A DNA stretch of 64,000 nt from Prochlorococcus marinus str. MIT 9401 (GCF_000760095.1 NZ_JNAR01000002.1:46520-110519); one strand, 5' to 3'. Shown: positions 46,112 through 54,670, counted from the stretch's first letter. A program made the numbers and translations. Notes: a model not told the origin generated them from the letters alone.

Positions 46112-46495
46112 TTAACACCTATCAGTCCTTAATTTTGAAGCACCTCTTAAGTATGGATGCTTAATAGTATTATTTGATGGTAATAATACTTGTGCCATTA
46201 TTCTTATACAAAAATCGACATCATCATTAACATACATTTGTTGACAGTCTAAAAATGCTACTGAATCAAGTCCATTACATTTTCTAGCAATGGAAGCAGG
46301 GAAGCATGCATCCAAATCTTTTGTTGCGGTAAAAATAATAGACAATAAGTTTGTCTTATTAAGATTGTTACGCAAAATCAATTCATCAATTAATTCCACT
46401 ACTGCAGCCTCTATTTCCTTAACAGAATTTCCAGATGCTGTTGTAGCACCTCGAATAAATTTCATTTTATAATCATCTTTTATTTTTTCAGACAT
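46112..46495 (-). CDS. aroH: Chorismate mutase, AroH class
   Basis: This 127-residue protein has the monofunctional AroH signature: FIRGATTASGNSVKEIEAAV at the N-terminus, LLSIIFTATKDLDACFPASI, and HPYLRGASKLRTDR at the end. The active-site Arg in RGAT and the Cys in DACFPA match the Bacillus subtilis enzyme. It converts chorismate to prephenate for Phe and Tyr synthesis. Met11 (MKFIRGAT) could be the real start, as family members begin right before the RGAT strand. It lies 6 bp downstream of sppA and is likely co-transcribed. Confidence 0.95.
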   Translation of the reverse strand: MSEKIKDDYKMKFIRGATTASGNSVKEIEAAVVELIDELILRNNLNKTNLLSIIFTATKDLDACFPASIARKCNGLDSVAFLDCQQMYVNDDVDFCIRIMAQVLLPSNNTIKHPYLRGASKLRTDRC

Positions 46496-46501
46496 ATTTA
46501 T

Positions 46502-47311
46502 TTAAGGCTTATATAACCAAAGTACTTTATTAGATGAGTCAAACTCAAAAAAGATATTATTGATAATTTTTTCAATCACTCTATTCCCAGGAATTATTCC
46601 AAGAATTTTCTTTTTTTTCTTCCCAAATGTTAAAGGCTGAATTTTAGGATCAATATTAACCATTTTTGAAGCAAGTTCCCTCGCAACAAATTCATCCCCA
46701 ATCTCATCAACAAGACCTAATTCTTTTGCTTGTGTTCCAGTGAAAATTCTTCCATCAGCAAATTTTCTTACTTCTTCAACAGGTAAATTTCTTCCTTCAG
46801 AAACAGCTTCAGTAAATTGTTTGTAGCTCTCATCTATCAGCCCTTGAAGAAGTTCTCTACCTTCCTTACTCAGAGGTTTATCTGGAGAAAGTATATCTTT
46901 AAATACGCCGCTTTTAACAGTTTCAAATTTAATGCCAATTTTATCTAATAATTGAGATAGATTATTTCCTCTTATAATCACACCAATAGAACCTGTAATT
47001 GTGCCAGGATTTGCAACTATTTTGTCAGCTGCAACACCAATGTATACCCCTCCCGATGCTGAGATGTTCCCAAAACTAGCAATTACTTTACACCCTTTAT
47101 TTTTTAGTCTTTTAATGGCAGAGTATATCTCTTGGCTATCCCCAACAGTACCTCCTGGAGAATCAATTCTCACGATTAGAGCAGGAAATTCTCTATCCTC
47201 AATTTGTTTAAGAGCTTTAAGGACAGAAACTCTTGTTGAACTTGTAATAGGCTCTTCAATTACAATACGAGCCATTCTTTTTTTTGACTTTCGTCTAAAA
47301 GGCCAAATCAT
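46502..47311 (-). CDS. sppA: Signal peptide peptidase SppA (S49 family)
   Basis: This 269-residue S49 protease is of the short form. The catalytic serine region is ASFGNISASGGVYIGVAADK near residue 85 and IVANPGTITGSIGVIIRGNN follows. The catalytic lysine lies in ETVKSGVFKDILSPD near 130 to 140. DGRIFTGTQAKELGLVDEIG is the usual C-terminal motif. It has no N-terminal membrane anchor, unlike E. coli SppA, and matches the cytosolic-size cyanobacterial paralogue. It cleaves membrane-embedded signal peptides. The divergent EamA gene starts 52 bp away. Confidence 0.94.
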   Translation of the reverse strand: MIWPFRRKSKKRMARIVIEEPITSSTRVSVLKALKQIEDREFPALIVRIDSPGGTVGDSQEIYSAIKRLKNKGCKVIASFGNISASGGVYIGVAADKIVANPGTITGSIGVIIRGNNLSQLLDKIGIKFETVKSGVFKDILSPDKPLSKEGRELLQGLIDESYKQFTEAVSEGRNLPVEEVRKFADGRIFTGTQAKELGLVDEIGDEFVARELASKMVNIDPKIQPLTFGKKKKKILGIIPGNRVIEKIINNIFFEFDSSNKVLWLYKP

Positions 47312-47363
47312 TCTTTTAAGGTAAATACATAAAACTACTTTAAAAAGATTATCAGCAGAACTA

Positions 47364-48305
47364 ATGAATTCAATCCTAAATTGGTTTTTAATGATACTCC
47401 CTTTTGCACTTTGGGGTACTTCAATGGCGGCTATGACTCCCTTAGTATCTAGTGCTGGACCAGAGTTTGTAGCTTCTTTAAGATTACTTCCTGCAGGAAT
47501 TCTTGTTCTAATTACAACATATTTATTTAAAAGAGATTTGAAAATTTATAAATGCGATTTGAAATGGTTTTTGGTTTTTACAATTGTAGATGCTACTTTT
47601 TTTCAGTTGTTTTTAACTTACGGTATTGAAAAAACTGGAGCGGGTCTCGGCTCAATATTGATTGATTCTCAGCCACTTTTGGTTGCTATTTTAGCAAGAG
47701 CAATTTTTGGGAATTTAATTAATCCAATAGGTTGGTTAGGGTTACTTTTTGGATTGGGAGGAATAATATTCTTAGGGGTTCCGCAGGAATTTTTAGAAAA
47801 TTGGTGGTTAATGTCTGATACTTCCATGACTAATGTGGCTTTTAATTTTGGAGAACTTTGGATGCTTGCAGCTTCGCTAGCTATGGCACTAGGAACAATT
47901 TTAATCAGATTCACCTGTACTAAAAGTGATCCAGTCGCCGTTACAGGCTGGCATATGGTTATAGGAAGCGTTCCCTTAATTATTAAGCATTGTCTTAAAT
48001 CAAATTTTCAAATAATCCCTGATTGGTCAATATTTGATTGGGGACTAATGTCATTCGCTAGTGTTTTTGGAGGGGCAATAGCTTATGGACTGTTTTTCTA
48101 CTTCGCTAATAATAAAGAAATAACTGGTTTTAGTACACTAGCTTTTTTAACACCAGTATTTGCTCTTTTAAGTGGAGGTATTTGGTTAGATGAAAGACTT
48201 ACTATTCTTCAATGGATAGGGGTAGTTTTTGTTCTTATATCAGTATTTTTTGTAAGTCAGAGAAGATCTTTATGGGAAAATAAAATGACTGATACTAATA
48301 TTTAG
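47364..48305 (+). CDS. EamA/DMT-family transporter
   Basis: This 313-residue protein has about ten membrane helices in two EamA repeats. The first repeat begins MILPFALWGTSMAAMTPLVS and has RLLPAGILVLITTY. The second begins near residue 155 (ELWMLAASLAMALGTILIRF) and ends FLTPVFALLSGGIWLDERLT, the classic last EamA motif. Such proteins export amino acids or metabolites, or import nucleotide sugars. The first repeat is interrupted by a long polar loop (WWLMSDTSMTNVAF). The substrate is unknown. The gene is followed by the GT4 gene with a 31-bp gap. Confidence 0.9.
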   Translation: MNSILNWFLMILPFALWGTSMAAMTPLVSSAGPEFVASLRLLPAGILVLITTYLFKRDLKIYKCDLKWFLVFTIVDATFFQLFLTYGIEKTGAGLGSILIDSQPLLVAILARAIFGNLINPIGWLGLLFGLGGIIFLGVPQEFLENWWLMSDTSMTNVAFNFGELWMLAASLAMALGTILIRFTCTKSDPVAVTGWHMVIGSVPLIIKHCLKSNFQIIPDWSIFDWGLMSFASVFGGAIAYGLFFYFANNKEITGFSTLAFLTPVFALLSGGIWLDERLTILQWIGVVFVLISVFFVSQRRSLWENKMTDTNI

Positions 48306-48336
48306 TTAGTTTCTTGTTGTGAAAAAAGTTTAAATA

Positions 48337-49413
48337 ATGCGAATAGTTTTGATTAGTACTCCAATAGGTTTCCTAGGAAGTGGAAGAGGTGGTGGAGTTG
48401 AATTAACTTTAAATTCCTTAGTGACAGGTTTGCTTAATTTAGGTCACTCAGTTGATGTAATTGCTCCTAAAAATTCTAAATTAAGTAAAGGAAACGAAAA
48501 AGCAAAACTACATTTTGTAGAAGGTGTTGATCAAATTAGTTGGCAGCATCAAAATTATAATTCTCTTGTAAGTATCCCAGATAATTCACTTCTGGCCGGA
48601 ATGCTTGAAAAGGGATTGGCTATCGCTAAAAAGGCAGATGTATTGTTGAATATGTCTTATGATTGGTTGCCTATCTGGATGACTCTAAATGTAGAGCTAC
48701 CCATTGCACATCTTATTAGTATGGGCTCGGAAAGTTCGGTAATTAGTAATTTAATATCAAAGGTATATGCTAAACATCCATATAATTTTGCTTTTCATTC
48801 AAAAATACAAGCTGATGATTATCCATTTATAAATGAACCAATTGTTATTGGTAATGGTTTTAAATTGGATAATTATACTTTTCAAGATGCAGTGACGGGA
48901 CCATTGGCGTGGGTTGGAAGGGTGGCACCCGAGAAAGGTTTAGAGGATGCAGTTTATGTTGCAAATGAACTTGGCGAAAAACTAAAGGTTTGGGGAGTTA
49001 AAGAAGATGTGAACTATGCCGCAAAGATACAAAAATCTTTTCCTCAAGGAACTATAGATTGGATGGGTTTTTTATCAACCAATGAATTACAAAAAGAACT
49101 TGGTAAATGTAGGGCTTTACTAAATACGCCAAAATGGAATGAGGCATATGGGAACGTAGTTGTTGAAGCTTTAGCCTGCGGGGTGCCAGTCATTGCCTAT
49201 AAGAGGGGAGGACCTTGTGAAATTATTCAGCATGGGGAAACCGGGTATCTTGCTGATCCTGATGATAAAAAAAATATGCTTTATTATGTAGAGATTGTTG
49301 AAAAAATAAAGCGTAAAAAATGTAGAGAATGGGTAGAAAAAAATGCCTCTACAGATATATTTGCTAAGAAGGTTGTGAATTGGCTTAATAAGGTAATGCA
49401 CGAAGATAAATAG
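48337..49413 (+). CDS. GT4 glycosyltransferase similar to tetrahydrobiopterin glucosyltransferase
   Basis: This 358-residue GT-B protein begins VLISTPIGFLGSGRGGGVEL, followed by TLNSLVTGLLNLGHSVDVIA, and has AHLISMGSESSVISNLISK, WVGRVAPEKGLEDAVYVANE and MGFLSTNELQKELGKCRAL. NTPKWNEAYGNVVVEALACG is the donor site. The order and wording agree closely with the Synechococcus PCC 7942 UDP-glucose:tetrahydrobiopterin glucosyltransferase as I recall it. It would glucosylate BH4 or a related pterin, possibly yielding cyanopterin-type cofactors. The match is from memory, so the specific function needs a search. It lies 13 bp upstream of the GT39 gene. Confidence 0.78.
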   Translation: MRIVLISTPIGFLGSGRGGGVELTLNSLVTGLLNLGHSVDVIAPKNSKLSKGNEKAKLHFVEGVDQISWQHQNYNSLVSIPDNSLLAGMLEKGLAIAKKADVLLNMSYDWLPIWMTLNVELPIAHLISMGSESSVISNLISKVYAKHPYNFAFHSKIQADDYPFINEPIVIGNGFKLDNYTFQDAVTGPLAWVGRVAPEKGLEDAVYVANELGEKLKVWGVKEDVNYAAKIQKSFPQGTIDWMGFLSTNELQKELGKCRALLNTPKWNEAYGNVVVEALACGVPVIAYKRGGPCEIIQHGETGYLADPDDKKNMLYYVEIVEKIKRKKCREWVEKNASTDIFAKKVVNWLNKVMHEDK

Positions 49414-49426
49414 AGAAAACTATAAA

Positions 49427-51232
49427 ATGATTCTTCTTAAATCAAAAAAAAGGCCTATAACCTTACTGATAGTTTTAGTTTGTGGGATCATAATATTTAT
49501 TTTAGGTTTAGGCAGTACAGGACTGATAGATGAAACTCCTCCATTATTTGCCGCTGCTGGACGGGCAATGAGTGAATCTGGTGATTGGTTAACTCCAAAA
49601 GTCAATGGCATGTTCCGTTTTGATAAGCCCCCACTAATATATTGGCTAATGGGTTTTTTTTACTCATTACCGAAAAACGAGATTTGGGATAGTTTCGGAA
49701 CAATCTCAGCAAGACTCCCTTCAGCTTTGGGATCATTATTTTTAATGTTGATGATAGGAGATACTTTGTTTTGTTGGCCTCAGAAGGGTGATAAGCAATT
49801 CCTTACCCCAATAGTTGCATCATTAGGATTTGCCCTTTCTCCATTTATAATCATCTGGAGTAGAACTGCTGTAAGTGACTCTCTTTTAACTGGAACCTTA
49901 GGGATTAGTCTGCTGTTGTTTTGGAGACGAATGGTAAGTGAGAATAATGATCAATGCATTTCAGCATGGGTATTTTTAGGACTTGCAATTTTAACTAAAG
50001 GACCTGTTGCATTTGTTTTGGCAACATTGACTATTTCATTTTTCTTTATTAGTCAGAAGGATTGGAGAACTTTGCTTTGCAGGATAAATCTTAAGAAAGG
50101 GTTTTTAATAACAACTTTAATAAGTGTTCCATGGTACATCTTAGAACTTGTAAAAGAGGGAAAGCCTTTTTGGGACAATTTTTTTGGATATCATAATTTT
50201 CAAAGATATACCTCAGTTGTAAATAATCATTCTGAACCATTCTGGTTTTTTCTTTACATGATGATAATTGCTTCATTACCATTCACTCCTTTTTTGTATC
50301 ACGGGATAATTAAGGCTTTTGAGGATTTCTTGAAAAGTTCAAAAGATATTAGCAATGTCTCTGATACCTTATATATATATTCCTTATGTTGGTTAATATC
50401 GGTTTTAATATTCTTTAGTATTTCTGCTACGAAACTTCCAAGCTATTGGCTGCCAGCAATTCCTGCGGCATCAATTTTAATTAGTAGAAGCTTTATAAGC
50501 TTAAAAAATTCAAATAAAATTTATTCAATTTTATGGATCTTTAATATTTTAATATTTTTTGGTGTCTCAATAGCATTCTTTTTCTCAAATATTTGGTTAA
50601 CTTCAATAAATGATCCTGAAATGCCTGATCTTGGATCTGAATTAATAAGTTCTGGGATAATTTTTAAAGCCAAATTATTCTTCTCTGTACTTACACTTCT
50701 TGCAATAATTTTATTTTATTTAAGATCCAAAAATATATTTCTTTATCTTCAAATTTTACTTTTAATAGGTCAACCTTTTTTGATGTCGCCAATAAGAAAA
50801 TTAGCGGATAATTCTAGGCAATTACCCTTGAGGAATATCTCAAAATTAATTTTAGATATTCGTGAAGGAAATGAAACTTTAGCAATGATCGGGGTAAGAA
50901 AACCTTCTTTACATTATTATTCAGGACAAATAGTTTTTTATGAACCAAATACTAAAGAAGGATTAATTAATCTTTCAGACAGGCTTAATAATGATAGGAG
51001 AGAAAATCATAAGGACCAACCAGATTATGAATATAAATCTTTGTTGGTAGTGATAGATGAATCCTCTTCGAGAGAAAAGCACTGGTCTAACATCAATTAT
51101 CAAAAATTGGGCGAATATGGAATATATAATTTATGGCGAATTCAGAAAAGTGATTTGAATAAATATTCGGAATTTTTAATCAATAATGGTTATAAACCTA
51201 ACTGGAAAAAAAGAAAAGTTGAGAAATTTTAA
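49427..51232 (+). CDS. ArnT/PMT-like GT39 glycosyltransferase
   Basis: This 601-residue protein has about twelve membrane helices. After the first helix comes the catalytic loop GLIDETPPLFAAAGRAMSES, followed by FRFDKPPLIYWLMGFFY, the acid-plus-D-K-P-P motif of ArnT and GT39 enzymes. SRTAVSDSLLTGTLGISLL and AILTKGPVAFVLATL are further family marks. The last 130 residues form a soluble periplasmic domain (LAMIGVRKPSLHYYSGQIVF). It transfers a sugar from polyprenyl phosphate to lipid A, protein or another acceptor on the periplasmic side. Its stop shares TTAA with the convergent RHH gene. The donor is unknown. Confidence 0.9.
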   Translation: MILLKSKKRPITLLIVLVCGIIIFILGLGSTGLIDETPPLFAAAGRAMSESGDWLTPKVNGMFRFDKPPLIYWLMGFFYSLPKNEIWDSFGTISARLPSALGSLFLMLMIGDTLFCWPQKGDKQFLTPIVASLGFALSPFIIIWSRTAVSDSLLTGTLGISLLLFWRRMVSENNDQCISAWVFLGLAILTKGPVAFVLATLTISFFFISQKDWRTLLCRINLKKGFLITTLISVPWYILELVKEGKPFWDNFFGYHNFQRYTSVVNNHSEPFWFFLYMMIIASLPFTPFLYHGIIKAFEDFLKSSKDISNVSDTLYIYSLCWLISVLIFFSISATKLPSYWLPAIPAASILISRSFISLKNSNKIYSILWIFNILIFFGVSIAFFFSNIWLTSINDPEMPDLGSELISSGIIFKAKLFFSVLTLLAIILFYLRSKNIFLYLQILLLIGQPFLMSPIRKLADNSRQLPLRNISKLILDIREGNETLAMIGVRKPSLHYYSGQIVFYEPNTKEGLINLSDRLNNDRRENHKDQPDYEYKSLLVVIDESSSREKHWSNINYQKLGEYGIYNLWRIQKSDLNKYSEFLINNGYKPNWKKRKVEKF

Positions 51233-51480
51233 CTTAGCTTCTTTTTAAGAAGAGCGTTTTTAAGGTCACTAAGACTGCACTTGTTGGGGATTTCAATTTC
51301 ATTTAAATCTTCAAGTAATTCGAGATCGATGACAGAATCTTCGGCTAAAAAGCTAAAAACTTCATTAATGCTTATTCCCATATCTTGAGCCATCTCCGAG
51401 ATTAGTCTTAGAGTATCCCTCCTCACAGAAATCCTGAGATCTAAAGGGATATATTCATTTTCAGGGTTCGCTGACTTCAT
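51229..51480 (-). CDS. Small protein, possible ribbon-helix-helix fold
   Basis: This 83-residue protein contains YIPLDLRISVRRDTLRLISE followed by MAQDMGISINEVFSFLAEDS. This has the strand (LRISV) and helix-turn-helix spacing of CopG/Arc-type RHH DNA-binding domains. The C-terminal region is acidic and then basic (ELLEDLNEIE, LKNALLKKKL). The fold call is from pattern only. It could be a regulator, but no partner toxin gene is adjacent. Its stop overlaps the GT39 stop by 4 bp. The AEC gene lies 76 bp downstream on the same strand. Confidence 0.6.
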   Translation of the reverse strand: MKSANPENEYIPLDLRISVRRDTLRLISEMAQDMGISINEVFSFLAEDSVIDLELLEDLNEIEIPNKCSLSDLKNALLKKKLS

Positions 51481-51555
51481 AACCTAAATCTTAAGACATT
51501 ATGTAGTTATGGGGATATTTTCTTTACAATATTCATTAATTATGCAATGTGCTTT

Positions 51556-52503
51556 TTAGTTAAAAGCATTCATTAGAATTTTCATGAGAGGAATTGTAGC
51601 TATTGAAATTAAAGTTGTAGTAAAAAGAATTTTTGAAGCAATTTTTTGTTTTACGTCATAAGCCTCTGCCATTAAAATTGTTGAAATTGCTGTTGGGGTT
51701 CCTGCCTGAAGTATTACTGCTGATGATTGATAGAAGTCAAAATTTAATAATTTACTGATTAAAAAAACAATAAAAGGAAGAATAAATAACTTTAATAAAA
51801 TTGAGAATTTTATTTCTTCACTAATATCAAAAAATTTATCTTTTTGATTTGTTATTATTCCGAGTCTTGTTCCTACAATTATTATCGCCAAAGCGATAAC
51901 TATTCTTGCAGGTATCCAAAGGTAATTGCTTAATATTTCATCTAGATGAAAAAGATATGCCAAAAGTACTCCAATAATCCCTCTTGATGCAGGACTATTT
52001 ATCAAAGCATTTAATAAGCCTTCGATCTTTGGAATACTATTGTTTTGGGATTTACCTTGAAGGAAAAAAGGTCCAAATATCCAAGCGAATAGTGTTGTTC
52101 CTAAATCAAATCCAATAGTGAAGTTAATAGTAGATGAAGGGAGAAGAGCTATTGCAATTGGTATTCCAAGAAATGAAGTATTGCCGATTAGGCCTGCTAG
52201 CTGCAAAGTATAGTTTGAAAGTCTATTCTTTAATATTGGGAATATGTTTATTAGAAATATTAAAAATCCAATTAGTGAGAATGCTAAAAATGCGCTTTTG
52301 ATAAGGTTTACATCTACACCCTCCTTTAATAAAAGGCCCATTACACTTAATGGAATGCCAAATCTTATTAAAGGTCTTGCAATATACTTAGAAATTTTTG
52401 GATTCTTTTTTCCAAGAAGGAATCCAGAAATTAAGAAAGGGATAATATTTATAAAGAGAGAGTAGATGGTATTAATTAAATATTCAATATAAGAAATATT
52501 AAC
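51556..52503 (-). CDS. AEC-family (auxin efflux carrier-like) transporter, start unresolved
   Basis: From Met at 52341 the protein is 261 residues with about eight helices, including LAGLIGNTSFLGIPIAIALL and a C-terminal SAVILQAGTPTAISTILMAE, both diagnostic of the AEC family. In frame upstream, 54 more codons (52503 to 52342) encode clearly conserved AEC N-terminal sequence: SLFINIIPFLISGFLLGKKN and PKISKYIARPLIRFGIPLSV. These hold the first helix and the loop after it. No ATG, GTG or TTG occurs in those codons, and a TAA precedes them at 52506. Either ATT/ATA initiation, a sequencing indel or N-terminal decay explains this. The substrate (malate, auxin or other organic acid) is unknown. Confidence 0.8.
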   Translation of the reverse strand, partial: VNISYIEYLINTIYSLFINIIPFLISGFLLGKKNPKISKYIARPLIRFGIPLSVMGLLLKEGVDVNLIKSAFLAFSLIGFLIFLINIFPILKNRLSNYTLQLAGLIGNTSFLGIPIAIALLPSSTINFTIGFDLGTTLFAWIFGPFFLQGKSQNNSIPKIEGLLNALINSPASRGIIGVLLAYLFHLDEILSNYLWIPARIVIALAIIIVGTRLGIITNQKDKFFDISEEIKFSILLKLFILPFIVFLISKLLNFDFYQSSAVILQAGTPTAISTILMAEAYDVKQKIASKILFTTTLISIATIPLMKILMNAFN

Positions 52504-52544
52504 TTACCGAAGAACAGTCAAAAAGTTTTTTATGCATGAATACA

Positions 52545-52778
52545 TTAAATTATTTTCCATATTGCATTGTCAGGAATTAAAGGAGATTTATATAGATCTT
52601 CTGGTTCTTTAGTCAATACTCTCCAATTTGGAACTCTACAACTGACATAAGCAGGACTCTCTATTAAAACCCCGGGGTTCTCATCAAAAGTACAAGAAAA
52701 GCCTTCTTTCCAAAAACCGCCATTATTAAGGCTACCTTTGAACCAAACCCAGCATTTTGAAGTTTTCAAGATAAGCAA
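52545..52778 (-). CDS. Small Trp/Pro-rich conserved hypothetical protein
   Basis: This 77-residue protein contains TSKCWVWFKGSLNNGGFWKE, GFSCTFDENPGVLIESPAYV and SCRVPNWRVLTKEPEDLYKS. Its composition is unlike random AT-rich sequence (five Trp, several Gly, Pro and Cys), which argues it is truly coded. It has no signal peptide or membrane helix. I do not recognise a named domain. It lies between the AEC gene and the SemiSWEET gene on the same strand, 71 bp from the latter. MLILK may be extra, with the core starting at KTSKC. Confidence 0.65.
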   Translation of the reverse strand: MLILKTSKCWVWFKGSLNNGGFWKEGFSCTFDENPGVLIESPAYVSCRVPNWRVLTKEPEDLYKSPLIPDNAIWKII

Positions 52779-52849
52779 AAATTTAGTCTTATGTTAAATA
52801 AAATTTAAGTAATTTCTCTATAAATTTAATACTATCAAGATAATTATTG

Positions 52850-53113
52850 CTAATTTACGACTTTTGAAAAATATACTTTTGAGATTAGTATCAAGAGATT
52901 TAAAATTAAGGTAATGAAATTAGCTATCAATATTGGTGCAGAAGAAATTTTATAACCGTAAATAATCCAAGATAAGACGCCAATAATAAACATTATTAGA
53001 GTTGCTAATGAAACGTCATCAGCCTTTTTTGTTTTAAGAGTCTTTATTAATTGAGGTAGAAATGCGGCTGTTGTTAAAATCGCTGCAAAATATCCAAATA
53101 TATCTGTTTTCAT
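52850..53113 (-). CDS. SemiSWEET-like (MtN3/PQ-loop) transporter
   Basis: This 87-residue protein has three helices. The first carries the PQ-loop motif AAFLPQLIKTLKTKKADDVS near residue 18, where the proline-glutamine pair is the hinge. LATLIMFIIGVLSWIIYGYK and the third helix ANFITLILNLLILISKVYF follow. This size and order match bacterial SemiSWEETs, which dimerise to move small sugars such as sucrose. The gene sits 11 bp downstream of the peroxiredoxin-like gene, and they are probably co-transcribed. The specific substrate is unknown. Confidence 0.93.
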   Translation of the reverse strand: MKTDIFGYFAAILTTAAFLPQLIKTLKTKKADDVSLATLIMFIIGVLSWIIYGYKISSAPILIANFITLILNLLILISKVYFSKVVN

Positions 53114-53124
53114 AAAAGTTAAAA

Positions 53125-53859
53125 CTATTTTTTAATTAAATTGGATAAAAATTCTAAAGGATCTCTCATATTTGATGAATATCCAAGTACATCACTGGAA
53201 AAAAATTTATAAATAACTTGATTGTCATTATTTAATAAAAAAGAGGCTCCTCTTTGAGGTAGGTATTTTTCATCAAGTATATAATCACCCCAATTTTGGA
53301 TTATCTCATTCATGTTATTTAACCTAAATGTTGCCAATTCAAATGGTCTCAAAAAACCATCCCCGAAAACTTGTCTAAAAGAATTACCTGAAAATTTTAG
53401 AAATTTTAAAACTTCAATTTCGTCAAATTCTGAATAAATTTGCTTTGCTTTACGGTCTCCCGTATAACCTCTAATCACCTCCTTGATTGTTTTAAAAGAA
53501 TTTATTCCAGAAAGCATTAAAAGCATATTGATCCAGCCTCCTAGGCCAATATCTAATCCCTTTGCGACTTTAAGATTATTATGGATTTTATTGTCAGATA
53601 CAATAATTAAATTTTCTTCAGGAAAGCCAGTAAATTCGCAGAATTTTTGTTTCCCATTTTGGTTGCCTATGGCAATGGCAAAAATATCTAAATTTTTATT
53701 TTGATCATTATCAATAAAATTTTTTAAATTAATTGCATATTCAAAGCTGTCAAAATCTCCCAACAACCCAAACAAAATAATTAATTTAAATTTTTTCTCT
53801 CCTTTAAAGTTATGTTTTTCAACAAGATTATTAATATCATTTTGAAATTTGTCAGTCAC
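53125..53859 (-). CDS. Peroxiredoxin-like (AhpC/TSA-2) protein without the active-site cysteine pair
   Basis: This 244-residue protein fits the cyanobacterial PRXL2/AhpC-TSA-2 group through DIFAIAIGNQNGKQKFCEF, GFPEENLIIVSD, KVAKGLDIGLGGWINMLLML and FGDGFLRPFELATFRLNNM. A terminal LPQRGASFLLNNDNQVIYKF corresponds to the last thioredoxin-fold strands. The usual CxxC position near residue 35 reads GLLGDFDSFEY, and only one Cys occurs in the whole protein (in QKFCEF). It is therefore unlikely to act by the standard thiol mechanism and may be a redox sensor or structural relative. It is divergent from flavodoxin, 141 bp away. Confidence 0.75.
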   Translation of the reverse strand: MTDKFQNDINNLVEKHNFKGEKKFKLIILFGLLGDFDSFEYAINLKNFIDNDQNKNLDIFAIAIGNQNGKQKFCEFTGFPEENLIIVSDNKIHNNLKVAKGLDIGLGGWINMLLMLSGINSFKTIKEVIRGYTGDRKAKQIYSEFDEIEVLKFLKFSGNSFRQVFGDGFLRPFELATFRLNNMNEIIQNWGDYILDEKYLPQRGASFLLNNDNQVIYKFFSSDVLGYSSNMRDPLEFLSNLIKK

Positions 53860-54000
53860 GATGGTGTAAATATTTTTATGAATTATTCTAAAAAAAATTT
53901 TCTTACTTTAATTAGTATAAAATTTTACATGAAAAAGTTTTTTAAGAAATTAATTTAATGTTTCTAGATTTTATTATTTTAAGGTAAACAATTTGAAGTT

Positions 54001-54525
54001 ATGACTGTAGGAATTTATTACGCAACTACAACTGGAAAAACTGAAGACGTAGCTGATCGTCTCCACAACTTTATTTCTTCAGCAGAAGCACCTAAAGATG
54101 TATCTGATGTAGATGATCTTTCGGAATTCGAAGGTCTTGACGGGATTATCTGTGGGATACCTACTTGGAATACCGGAGCTGATGAAGAAAGATCAGGAAC
54201 TGCTTGGGATTCAATCTTAGAGGATATTGGTGAACTAAGTTTATCAGGAAAAAAAGTTGCAATTTTTGGCTTAGGAGATTCTTCTACATATACAGAAAAT
54301 TATTGTGACGCAATGGAAGAGCTTCATAGCTACTTCACCAAAGCAGGTGCCGAAATGGTCGGTTATGTGGATAAATCTTCTTATACATTTGATGAATCTA
54401 AAAGCGTCATTGGAGAAAGCTTTTGTGGATTACCTCTCGATGAAGACAGTGAATCTGATTTGACTGATTCTCGTCTTGAAACATGGGCTTCTCAGCTGAA
54501 AGGCGAAATCCCCTCATTGGCGTAA
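54001..54525 (+). CDS. isiB: Flavodoxin
   Basis: This 174-residue long-chain flavodoxin has the FMN phosphate loop YYATTTGKTEDVADRL at residue 6 onward. IPTWNTGADEERSGTAWDS supplies Trp at the isoalloxazine ring, and GLGDSSTYTENYCDAMEEL supplies the second face. It is acidic and ends EIPSLA. It replaces ferredoxin as the electron carrier from photosystem I when iron is scarce. Linkage to an IsiA-like antenna gene 146 bp downstream and to other iron genes up to 63 kb suggests iron-stress control. No Fur box is clear in the 141-bp upstream spacer. Confidence 0.97.
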   Translation: MTVGIYYATTTGKTEDVADRLHNFISSAEAPKDVSDVDDLSEFEGLDGIICGIPTWNTGADEERSGTAWDSILEDIGELSLSGKKVAIFGLGDSSTYTENYCDAMEELHSYFTKAGAEMVGYVDKSSYTFDESKSVIGESFCGLPLDEDSESDLTDSRLETWASQLKGEIPSLA

Positions 54526-54632
54526 GCTTTCAAAGATATTACTCCCATAAATTTGTAACATTTGTTCTTTCAAAATATGTTTTTTTTACATAAGTAATTA
54601 AATCTGTAAAGAACATGTCAAAAAGAATACTG

Positions 54633-54658
54633 AATAGCAATAAGCTCAACTTGCTGTT
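54633..54658 (+). other. Hairpin in the leader of the Pcb/IsiA-like gene
   Basis: AATAGCAA pairs with TTGCTGTT (one G-U) around a 10-nt loop, 12 bp upstream of the GTG start. There is no T-run, so it is not an obvious terminator. It may be chance or a translational or stability element of the antenna mRNA. Confidence 0.35.
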
Positions 54659-54670
54659 TACTTAAATCAA

